Shown piece by piece: positions 54,936 to 64,000 of a stretch of 64,000 bases of DNA. Where the stretch lies: the NCBI RefSeq assembly GCF_014529535.1, contig NW_023503493.1, positions 18,632,001-18,696,000 of the forward strand, read 5' to 3'. Every line of letters starts with the position of its first letter. Position 1 is the first letter of the stretch. The notes below the pieces were generated by a model that was not told the origin of the DNA, ran no database searches, and saw only the letters and a program-made list of their open reading frames with translations. Both the position numbers and the translations under genes were made by a program. The stretch comes from Bradysia coprophila. Taxonomy: Eukaryota; Arthropoda; Insecta; Diptera; Sciaridae.

Positions 54936-55810
54936 AAAGGGAAGAAATAAAAGCGATAAATCTAAAATAAGAATTGATCACTTGAAAATAAAAATGATTG
55001 CAGGAAAATAAGAATGTGATCACAACCAGTTTTTCAAATATAACACTACGAAATAAGATTCTATCAACCTAAAATAAGAAGTGATCACAAGTAGTACCTA
55101 CCACCCGCCAAATCAAATGTGATCACTAAAAATAAAGAATTTGATCACTAAAAATAAAGAATTTGATCACTAAAAGTAAAGAATTTGATCACTAAAAGTC
55201 CGAACGAATACACATAAAAAGCGTTTTAACACGCCGAGCGATCCGGCCCGTTGCCCCGGAGCGAAGCGGAGGGCCGCAATGCGAGCCGGGCGCCGGAACG
55301 GTGTTGGTAACTTAGGAGTTAATTTTTTTTCTCTCGCATCGTCTAATAATTAGTCTGTGTAATTCATTGCACATAAAAAGCGTTTTAACACGCCGAGCGA
55401 TCCGGCCCATTGCCCCGTAGCGAAGCGGAGGGCCGCAATGCGAGCCGGGCGCCGGAACGGTGTTGGTAACTTAGGTGTTAATTTTTTTTTCTCTTGCATC
55501 GTCTAATAATCAAACAGAATAATATCCTTATTTCTTGCAATCAAATTTTTTATTTTGCACGATCATTTCTTTATTTTTTGTAATCAAATTCGTATAATTG
55601 TAGATCATTTCTTATTTCGAGACGATCATATGTTAGTGGTAAAATTGCATATATTTAGTGATCAAATTCTTATTTTTTGGTGATCAAATTCTATTTTTAT
55701 TGCTATCATAAAAAAATTGTGATCATTTCTCTTTTTCTAGTGATCATTTCCTATTTTCTTGTGATCATTTCTTATTAAATAGCTATCACTTTAATTACAT
55801 GCCAAAAAAA
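54936..55810. mobile_element. Repeat-rich insertion in the foldback arm
   Basis: The left part has direct TTTGATCACTAAAAATAAAG-type repeats and the right part the inverse (AGTGATCAAATTCTTATTTT), making it a second-order inverted structure. Its centre is a GC-rich direct duplication. Confidence 0.7.
55211..55510. repeat. Direct duplication of a 140-bp GC-rich unit
   Basis: Units 55211-55350 and 55370-55510 are nearly identical and separated by 19 bp. Each holds a strongly GC-rich core (CCGAGCGATCCGG through CGAGCCGGGCGCCGG) in otherwise AT-rich DNA. Confidence 0.9.
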
Positions 55811-56171
55811 AATAGTGTTGCGGCTTTGAATAAATTATTTAAAAAAAAGTCTCTTCCATAAAATTCATTGACGGACTCACTGAGCTGTTTCTGAGGTCAG
55901 GGATCTTAATATAAGCTAAAAAAGATTGAAAACCTACCACAGATGCCTCAAAAAAACGAATTTTGAAAATTTTACTATGGGGAGATCAGCAGACCTGGAG
56001 TGAAGGAAACCTGTTTTATAGTCCTTAGGGGTCCCTTCATCCATATCAACACTCATTTTTTGGGTACCCAAAAATAAAACTTTATTTCGGTTGAGGGGAA
56101 CCGTGGAAAACACATATTTATACATGTACTGAACATAGAGAACTCGAAAATCTTTTTTTAATTATACCAAA

Positions 56172-56315
56172 GCACTTCAAGCATGAGTGATCATAGTGGT
56201 CAGCTACAGAAAGTACTCTATTTTACGTGAAAATGTTTTTACAGTGTTTTACGTCTGTATGATACACTGACCAGTTTCAGTACTCTATTTAGAGTACCAC
56301 TCATGCTTGAAGTGC
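56172..56315. mobile_element. Short MITE
   Basis: Perfect 18-bp inverted ends GCACTTCAAGCATGAGTG with inner partial complementarity (CAGTGTTTTACGT, ACACTGACCAG). No clear target duplication. Confidence 0.75.
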
Positions 56316-57608
56316 GTTGATTATACACATTTGATCATTTCTCATGTAGTTCCAAATTGAAGTTAAATTAACATTGTATGACGATTATGGCATTCTGAAT
56401 TTGTTGTTATTTTAAATTGCAATTGTACACCATCTAAAATTCTATTTAAAATTTCGTTTCGAAACACCCGCTTCCCTTCTGCCACGTGATATCCGGTATT
56501 TAGTTGTGAATTGATTATGAGGTTTGCTTAGTACTGTGCAAAAATGTGGTACAATTTAAGTTATTGAACGTCGCCCCTTCAGAGGTTCAGTGTCATAATT
56601 ACAATAAAGTGAACCATATAAATTTTCTTTTAAAAAATTATATGGCGACGACGGTATCGTTCAATATAATATAGTTTGAGAACACTTTTTTTTGCTTTTC
56701 ATCACATTGACTCCGGAAATGTATTTGCTAGTTTAATTATGCTTGGGAATTCAATTCAACTTTTTGATACGAACACATCGCGTAATTTTTCTTTACTTAG
56801 AATTATCAGCTATGATCCGTTCTACATAATTACATAATAGAATCAATTTCAGCGATACATGGTCGATTCTCGCTATGTTTCAATTCAAAATTTTCAACAC
56901 AAAAATTGTCACTACCTTAACTGGGCCTTAATATTCCTACAAGTTGTATGATACATCCGAAATCCCAAGCAAGTAAAAATTTACGAAAAACTACATAAAA
57001 GTATACGATTAGGGAATGCCGTACCGTACCGTTTTTACAATACCGGTATTTTCGGTATTGAAAAGACCAATTGAAACCATGATTTGCTTGATAAAAAACT
57101 TAATGCTGCGAGGAATGTTTTAGCAAAATCTATTAATTATTCATAATATGAAATAGATTAATGATACCTATCAGGATTTAGGTGCAAGCTTATATGAAAT
57201 CAAAGTTTATATACTATTTTGGCGCAATAAAACGTGTCATGCAGTACTAGTTTATACTGAAAACTACAAAAGCGCCACCTTAACTTTCATAGCTGAATAC
57301 AGTAGTTTCGTGAAGTTTTATACTAAAAACTACAATTTTTGAATACCATTATTTCGATTTTTTTCCATACAAAATCAGTAAATGGAAGTATATGAAAATT
57401 CATCGTTAGTAGGCGTTGCAAGAGAAACGACGTGCAAAAATTTTGCTCCACGAAAATTTTAAGAAAATTTTAATATTTGAACGAATTTTGAGCTGAAAAT
57501 ATAATATATCGCCATCCATAAGTTGATCAAATTGCAAACAAACGATCTCAATTGAATATTTCGTGCTGATCATAGACATAGACTTACTTTCGCTTGTCAT
57601 AGGACGTT
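56316..57608. other. No gene recognised; 5' flank of the next retrotransposon
   Basis: AT-rich sequence. The 5' UTR of the element starting at 57609 probably lies in the last part, but I cannot place its boundary. Confidence 0.45.
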
Positions 57609-60600
57609 ATGGGACAAGCTTCTGGTGGTATGTCTGAAAACACGGACAAATATTGCTTATGTTTGGTGGATATGAATGACCGCAACATGGAAATGGAAAA
57701 ATGGATTCTTTGCAAGGGATGTAAAATTTTATTTCATCAAATATGCAATTTTATTTCAGATGAGGAGTATGACAGAATAATCAGTGAGAAAGGTGATTGG
57801 TATTGTTCAAATTTAAAGTGTCAGGGATTGGCAAACTTAGTAGCGAGTAATGAGGAAGGTTTAGTTAGACGAGGCCCTAAAAGGAAATGTAGAAACGAGA
57901 ACGTTACACTTCCTTCGGGCCTTTTATTTGGAAGTAGTATAGATGATAGGGTTTCATGTGAGATATGTGGTTTTTTAGCGAAAAATAGTCGTGGATTAAA
58001 AATCCATATGAGGATACATGAGCGTGCTAGTGTTGATAGCAACGTATCTTCGAAAGATGAAGATGAAGTGCTTCATCCTTCTGTTGAGGTTAATGTTTCA
58101 GATGTTTTAGGTGAATTTGGTTTGTTGCTCAATCAGTGTAGGTTGTCAGTGCCGTTGACTCGTGTTATACAGAAATCGGTTAGGACTGTAGTTTGTCAGG
58201 AGCTCACACGGGTTATTAGGGATCTAGTTAGAAAGAACGACCTTGATTCTTGGATGAAGCTTATGGCTTTTCCATATATCGTTCTTAGTAGTAAGGGGCC
58301 GTTCATAAATTACGTAACGCTAGAGGGGGGAGGGGGGGGGTATGAGGCAAGCGTTACGGTTCTAACAAAATTGGGTCAAACTTGACCCTTTTAGCGTTAC
58401 AGACCCGGGGGGGGGGTCTGAAAAATGTTGATTTTTGCGTTACGTAATTTATGAACGGCCCCTAAGTCTAAAGGAAGTGATGGCATAAATGTTATCAGGA
58501 AGAATTTAGTTGCTTTTGTAGAGTGTACTGATGTTAACCAGGCTCTGTCTAAGGTTTTAGAAACTAAGGGAGTGCCTTTTAGCTTTAAGGCTGTGGATAA
58601 GGAGAGTTCTGTCATTAAGACGGCGACTAGAAAAGTGAGTGAGGGAGATGTTAAGGGTGCTTTGAGAGTTTTGTGCTCAAATGAGTCATTGGCTCCGCAG
58701 ACTGTTGAGACTGCTGCTAAGCTTCAGACTAAACACCCAGTAGATGAAGGGGGTACTTTCGAAGAGGTGAAATTAGACTTCGAGATATCACCGACTGAGG
58801 TAGGAGATGTAGTTAAGGCTATTAGGAGCTTCCCTTTAAGTTCGTCAGGAGGGATAGGGGGTTTAAGACCGAGACACTTGAAAGATTTGACATCTTTCAC
58901 TTGTGGTGATTCAGCTAATGAATTGCTTAAAGCTGTGTCTTCCTTGATAGATATTATTAGATCAGGTCTAGTGCAAAAGGATGTTTTGAAGGTTTTCTTT
59001 GGTGCATCGTTAACTGCTCTTAATAAAGGAGAGAACGATGTAAGACCAATTGCTGTAGGTTTAGTTTGGAGACGTGTTGCAGGGAAGATTTCAAATTATA
59101 AGATTAGGGAACAGTTGGTGAGGAAACTGAAACCTTTTCAGTTTGGATTCGGAATTAAAGGGGGAGCTGAAGCTTTAGTTCACGCTGTGCGTGAATTTTG
59201 TAAGACTAGGCATGATAAGCCGATGGCTCTTGTTAAGTTTGACTTTGAGAATGCATTTAATATGCTTTTTAGGAAGTTTATGTTAGGAGAGGTAAAAGAT
59301 GTTTGCCCAGAGTTGTTTCCCTTGCTACAGCAAGCATATCGACTTGTTTCAAATCTGTATTTCGCCGATAATCCTTTGTTGTCTCAAAGAGGCTATCAGC
59401 AGGGAGATCCATTAGGTCCTACAGGTTTCTGTATAGGTATAATGCGAATGACGCATTCCCTTTTGTCGCGATTTAATGGCTGGTATTTGGACGATGGTAC
59501 TATAGGTGATGAATTATCAACTGTTTTAGTTGATATTCAGAAAGTATTATCGTTTTATGACGTTTCAGGACTACGCCTGAATACGAAGAAATGTGAGGTT
59601 TTCTTTATAAATGCGACCCATGATGAAGAAGCGCATATGTACGCTGAAATATCAGCTTTGTTACCAGGTATTAAGAAGGTTGATGAATCTTCTTTAGAGT
59701 TGTTAGGTACGCCAATCTTTGAGACAGGTTTAAAGAGGATGTTTTCTTCTAAGACCGAATCAGTTAAGTTGATGTGTGACCGACTTAAACTGATGGATGT
59801 CCATCCTGCTTTGTGTGTTTTCAGGAAGTCATTGAGTGGTTGTAGATTTAATTACTTGATGCGTACTTCTAGAGCCTACTTGTTACCCGATCATCTTAGA
59901 TCTGTTGATGAGATGTTTCGGTCGACATTGGAGGCTATTACGAATGTGAGATTAGAAGGTTTGTCATGGGATCAGGCATCTCTTCCTTTGTCTTATGGTG
60001 GTATAGGTATTAGGAGAGTTGAGGATTTGGCAATACCGGCCTATTTATCATCTGTTTATTCATCGTCAGAATTGTGTGATGTCATACTCCAAAAGTTTAA
60101 CTTAAAAATAATTAATGATCAGATTTTACAATTAATCGATGAAATTCCACGCAATTTTGTTCCAGAAACCGATACGCTTAAAAAAGAACAAAGGAATTGG
60201 GATCTTCCGAAGATCAAACATCAATTCGATGAGTTGTTTGAAAATGGTGATCTTAGAACTCGTGCACGATTACTTGCGTCATCAACTAAAGAATCTTCAA
60301 AGTGGCTGCAAGTGATCCCATCGAGTCAATTGGGATTGTTATTGGATAACAACTCTGCCAGAATTGCTGTTGGACTTAGAGTAGGTTCAAAATTATGTGA
60401 GGAACACAAATGTATTTGCGGTAAAATGGTAGAAAGAGATGGTTTACATGGTCTATCTTGCGCTAAATGCGCAGAAGGAAAATTTGCTAGACATGATACT
60501 ATGAATAACATCTTCGCTCATGCTTTCTCTAGTGCAGGTGTCCCAAATATTATACAGCCCCCAGGTGTGTCAAGAGATGATGGTAAAAGATCAGACGGCA

Positions 60601-60986
60601 TGACGTTGATACCGTGGAGTCATGGTAAATCACTCTTGTGGGATGTGACTGTGAGGGATACTATGGCTGCTTCTTATATTAATGATTCTTCAAAGAAAGC
60701 TCGCACAATAGCAGACAAAGCTGAGAGACATAAGCATAACCATTATATTTCTCTAAAACAAAATTATTTACTAACACCACTCGCTTTCGAGACGCTAGGT
60801 TGTATGGGCCCAGAAACAAAGAAATTCATAGACAAATTGGGTTCTTTAATGAAAAAAGCAACTGGTGAAGCTAAATCGAAAGATTATCTTTTACAAAGAT
60901 TATCAATCGCGATACAACGTGGAAATGCCGCTTGCATTTTGGGAACATTAGGGAAGAAGAAAATTGATGATTTTTATTTATTGTAA
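57609..60986 (+). pseudogene. REL-endonuclease-type non-LTR retrotransposon ORF (R2/NeSL-like grade), split by a MITE
   Basis: The frame begins at ATG 57609, is interrupted by the MITE at 58295-58462, and resumes in the same frame to TAA 60984-60986. Without the MITE and one TAA it is a single frame of 1,068 codons. N-terminal residues 16-71 form a PHD-type zinc finger (Cys16, 18, 35, 38, His43, Cys46, 66, 71) and 117-137 a C2H2 finger (CEIC...HMRIH). The RT has DFENAF (motif A Asp), GYQQGDPLGP (motif B) and WYLDDG (motif C). The C-terminus has CxC...H...C (CICGKM...HGLSC) followed by a restriction-like endonuclease pattern RSDG...LLWDVTV. The element would nick target DNA and prime reverse transcription on it. 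Frame 1 now ends at 58385 inside the MITE; the GTG 'start' at 58572 is an artefact. Clade is inferred from architecture. Confidence 0.85.
58295..58462. mobile_element. MITE disrupting the retrotransposon ORF
   Basis: 26-bp perfect inverted ends beginning GGGGCCGTTCATAAATTACG, G-runs in the middle, and TAA at 58292-58294 and 58463-58465. The three-base TWA duplication fits PIF/Harbinger-type transposition. The 168 bp plus 3 bp equals exactly 57 codons but contains an in-frame stop. Confidence 0.92.
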
Positions 60987-62896
60987 TTTTTTTTTATATG
61001 AAAAGATCGATTTTTTACTGGCTGCGCCACTATTGTGAGCAGTCTTTTTTGTCGCATCAATATAAATAAATAAATTACATCTTTCATATACTTATTTATA
61101 ATAAATATCACATTCAATCGCTCTAATTGATTAAAAACTTTCTTTACATTTCAAGCGAAAATAATTGAGTGTTTAAATGCTTGACATTATGTCCATTATG
61201 CAACTCATATCACATTTAATTGGTGTTAATGCCTCATTTCTGGGGTATAATTATGTTTTTTGCTTAGTTCCAAACGTAAATACCACAATTGTGAAATTAC
61301 TGTGCTTTGGTACACATTGTCTTTGGTACAGTGGTACATTAAAATTTTTGCATTTAAATTCTAGGCGGGTAAACGTTGTAATTATCAATCAATTAAATTA
61401 TGCAGCAAACGAAAAACGAGATCGTCGAGACTAACATAACTTTTTTATTTGAAATTAGACGTAGTATGGAGGACTGATTAAAACACAAGTGTCTGGGTGT
61501 CGAAATATGTTTATAGTCACATATGTAGAGTATAAATAAAAGCTGGACTTATATTTTACAAAACAAATTATTCTCCGCATTCATTTAAAAGATGGTCGGT
61601 GTACGTTCTTGCAACTTATACAGATACGTTCCCATCCAATTGTAAATAGATTTTTCTCATCTATTTTTGCAAACTTTTTTACAAAAAACAAAATTGTACC
61701 GGGTGCCAAATGGTCGTATTTAAATTGAAAAAAATGTTTTACTTCAAGCGAATTACAAGAATTAATTAAACTAGAAAAACTAAGTGCGGCTTTTGGTTCT
61801 TTTTCTGACTATAAATCTGCAGAACATTTAGAAATTGCTTCAATAATTATTGAATAAATTTCAAAATGACATTAGTAAACAATAAACAAAGTGGAACTAA
61901 CAGCACTTCTTAGCGAGTAAAAAAAAGTACAAATATCTTATTATAACCCATCGCACTAAATTGCGGAACGAGTCAGTCAGTCATAGCGTCAATTAAAAAC
62001 ATTTTAATTACATAAACGCGAAATATTTCCTTACAGATAAATGACATTCAACTTTCATGAAGGAATATTACATTTTCACCATCGCATGTCAATTTCCCGA
62101 TTTTAATTTTCTAAAATGAAAATCTTGTCACTTTAGCCACATAGATTACTATAATTTTATCATTCGTTATTCATCTTTGCGGTGACACGCGACTCAATTT
62201 CAATTATGAAATTTTTGAGTTGTAAATTATGTATTTTTCATAATAAAGCATGTTAGGTGTAGATCCAGTAAATTCGATGATATACGCCAGAAATGTTTGT
62301 TTCTTGTTTCGAGCACAAGTAGTATAAATAATGCATAGACCGTTCAAAGACTCTACAGTCTATTCTTCATAAAATATTGAAATTAATTTATAATTGCAGC
62401 TTATAAATTATCAAACGAATTGAATGCAAAAATTATTTTGCAATTTTATTTAAGAGATGAAAATCAACGGTATGACCATAATAAACAGAAAAAACATAAA
62501 ATGCATAATTATGCATTGCGATAATACGTAATTACCTGAAAACAACAAAATAAGAACAAAAATCCGAAACCAAACAACCATATATGATTTTTTCATGCTC
62601 ATACAAACGATTGCCTCTTGGAAGAGATAAGCAACAGAAATAAAACGAAATCTCAGAAACGAAACAAGTTCTAAAAACAGAAGGACAACTACTTTCTAAT
62701 AAATTATTCTACGCATTTGACCAAATACACACATCCAACTTAGAGCAAGCAAATCGATGAGATGCATTTATGCAAAGGAGCATGGCTGGAAAAGGACAAA
62801 GCAATATTTTAATGAATTGACACAAAAATCAAATGCGCGCTCAATTCAAATCTAGCTCAAATCAAAATCATATTGTATCTTAGCCAGCGATCAAAA
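60987..62896. other. 3' flank of the retrotransposon, then no gene recognised
   Basis: 60987-61075 probably is the element's 3' UTR, ending in an AATAAATAAATAAA-like tail near 61063-61075. The rest is AT-rich without supportable genes. Confidence 0.45.
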
Positions 62897-63276
62897 TAAG
62901 GTAATTTATCGTAGTTCGTGCTATTTCACAACATTTTGAGTTTGAGCATTGATAACGTGGAAAGTGTTGTTGGAATTGGCTTAGACTGAGTGTCAACTTG
63001 AAGTATGTTTAATTAATTAACAATTAAATCAATAATTTCATGAAAAAGATTTAATAATTAAGAGCAACTTATATTTTATTGATGATGCAGCTTCGTGCTA
63101 TGCTGATCGCGGTTCGTGCTTTTGTATGAATCTTACTTCGTGATACCATACAAAAGTCATAGCACGAAACTAGATACATCGAATCAAACTTCGTACTATC
63201 AAATTCTTTGAATGTAAATTCCCATAAGCGAACCAAGATCATTTTTTGATAGCACGGACCCAGATAAGTTACCTTA
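62897..63276. mobile_element. Inverted-repeat element with CGTGCTAT motifs
   Basis: TAAGGTAATTTATC...CGTGCTAT at the left is inverted at the right with about 25 of 30 positions matching. The interior repeats TTCGTGCT several times and contains a CTTTTGTATG/CATACAAAAG hairpin. Confidence 0.65.
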
Positions 63277-64000
63277 TATACAGAAAATCTTGTTCATTGA
63301 AAGAGATAGCGTTATTTGAAGTCAACACCGTACGAATGGCATAGAAAACAAACGTATGTTGCAATATAGATTTTTTTTAAATTTTCTTGTTGGTTTGGAA
63401 AATAAACATACAAGATGCGAGCATATAATAAAACTGGCAGCACTTTTCGATCTAGCACTTGTGTGGACGATCTTGTACATACTCTTAACATGCAAAGTGA
63501 TAAATTATGAACTGACGCGTCACAGTGGCGCAGAGATGCAGTATTTGTTGGAATATGCAATTTATATATTCATCTAGTGATCCTAAGGAAACTTAAATGT
63601 AAATTATAATCGTGTTAGCTAATCATTCGTTCTGTTGCAGTCATTAAATAAACATCAAAATTATTCTTTCTTAACAATTCGTCTTTCACTGTGGGATATC
63701 TTTTGATCCAAGATCTGAGACTTCCAACAGTATTTACAACAGACCATTAAGGAATTGTTAGCTCTGTAAATAATTATCGTTTTGTTTTTGATTTGCGGAG
63801 ATAATAATTCAAAACATAAATTTTTGGGTTATTATATGTCTTTGGGTGTAATAAATGTATTTAAACTTATTTTTTTCGAATGGATGATCCCATAAAACAA
63901 TTAGAATCAATTTTGGTATAAAGTCTAGAGCGACCATTAAAATCGACAGACTTGTGTACTGCCTGTGTTTGGATAAATATGTTTTTCTCGAGGCACAAAA
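63277..64000. other. No gene recognised
   Basis: The frames at 63312-63577 on both strands show no domain. No other feature is visible up to the window end. Confidence 0.4.

Larger units (their letters stand above)
53627..56105. mobile_element. Large foldback element with nested insertion in the right arm
   Basis: The left arm 53627-54170 begins CACGGTTCCCCTCAACCG. Its reverse complement is split into 54678-54935 and 55811-56105. The extra 54936-55810 is absent from the left arm, marking a later insertion. Both arms carry the same short frame (PLNRNKVLFLGTQK...), which I regard as non-coding. Confidence 0.85.

Noticed and set aside
58572..58640. Independent start for the 804-codon RT frame
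   Set aside because: The codon is GTG, and the open frame continues upstream without stop to the MITE edge, so it is the downstream part of one broken ORF.

Overview
This window looks like an AT-rich animal genome, most likely an insect and possibly a nematoceran fly such as a fungus gnat or gall midge. The animal call rests on a BEL/Pao LTR element, a Penelope-like element, class A GPCR genes, a 63-nt GT-AG intron and TCAGT-type initiator sequences. The dipteran guess is inference. No bacterial features (operons, Shine-Dalgarno sites, CRISPR) are present.

Host-type genes are few. Two tandem, intronless, divergent class A GPCR genes lie at 9038-9952 and 13086-14000, inside a segmental duplication (8428-10795 and 12319-15692). 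A branch-1-type nitrilase gene lies on the minus strand (37520-38569) with one short intron.

Most of what is recognisable is mobile DNA. 1-3145: a Penelope-like element with a catalytically complete reverse transcriptase, a decayed GIY-YIG region and a second downstream coiled-coil ORF. 4286-8357: four consecutive palindromes followed by a 3.5-kb foldback element whose left arm was interrupted by a 1.5-kb insertion that carries a hAT-like element with an 8-bp target duplication. 10.2-15.5 kb: several short inverted-repeat elements inserted differently in the two GPCR copies. 18.2-18.9 kb: a self-complementary 20-bp satellite. 20.7-21.7 kb: a foldback element flanked by TTA. 35.4-37.3 kb: a non-LTR retrotransposon with a PHD-finger ORF1 and a truncated endonuclease ORF2 joined by a TAATG stop/start overlap. 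39.4-41.3 kb: a deletion-derived BEL/Pao element with identical LTRs, a tRNA-Pro-type primer site and one 488-aa ORF. 45.2-49.1 kb: a non-autonomous LTR element with unequal LTRs. 50.7-51.6 and 53.6-56.1 kb: large foldbacks. 57.6-61.0 kb: a restriction-like-endonuclease-type non-LTR retrotransposon ORF (PHD + C2H2 + RT + endonuclease) broken by one MITE.

The remaining long stretches (15.7-18.2, 21.7-24.9, 25.3-31.5, 33.3-35.4, 42-45.2, 51.6-53.6, 61-64 kb) are AT-rich and show no gene I can support. They may be intergenic or intronic. The genes do not form a pathway. The unifying theme is nested transposition, where palindrome arms and duplicated segments serve as internal empty-site controls for later insertions.
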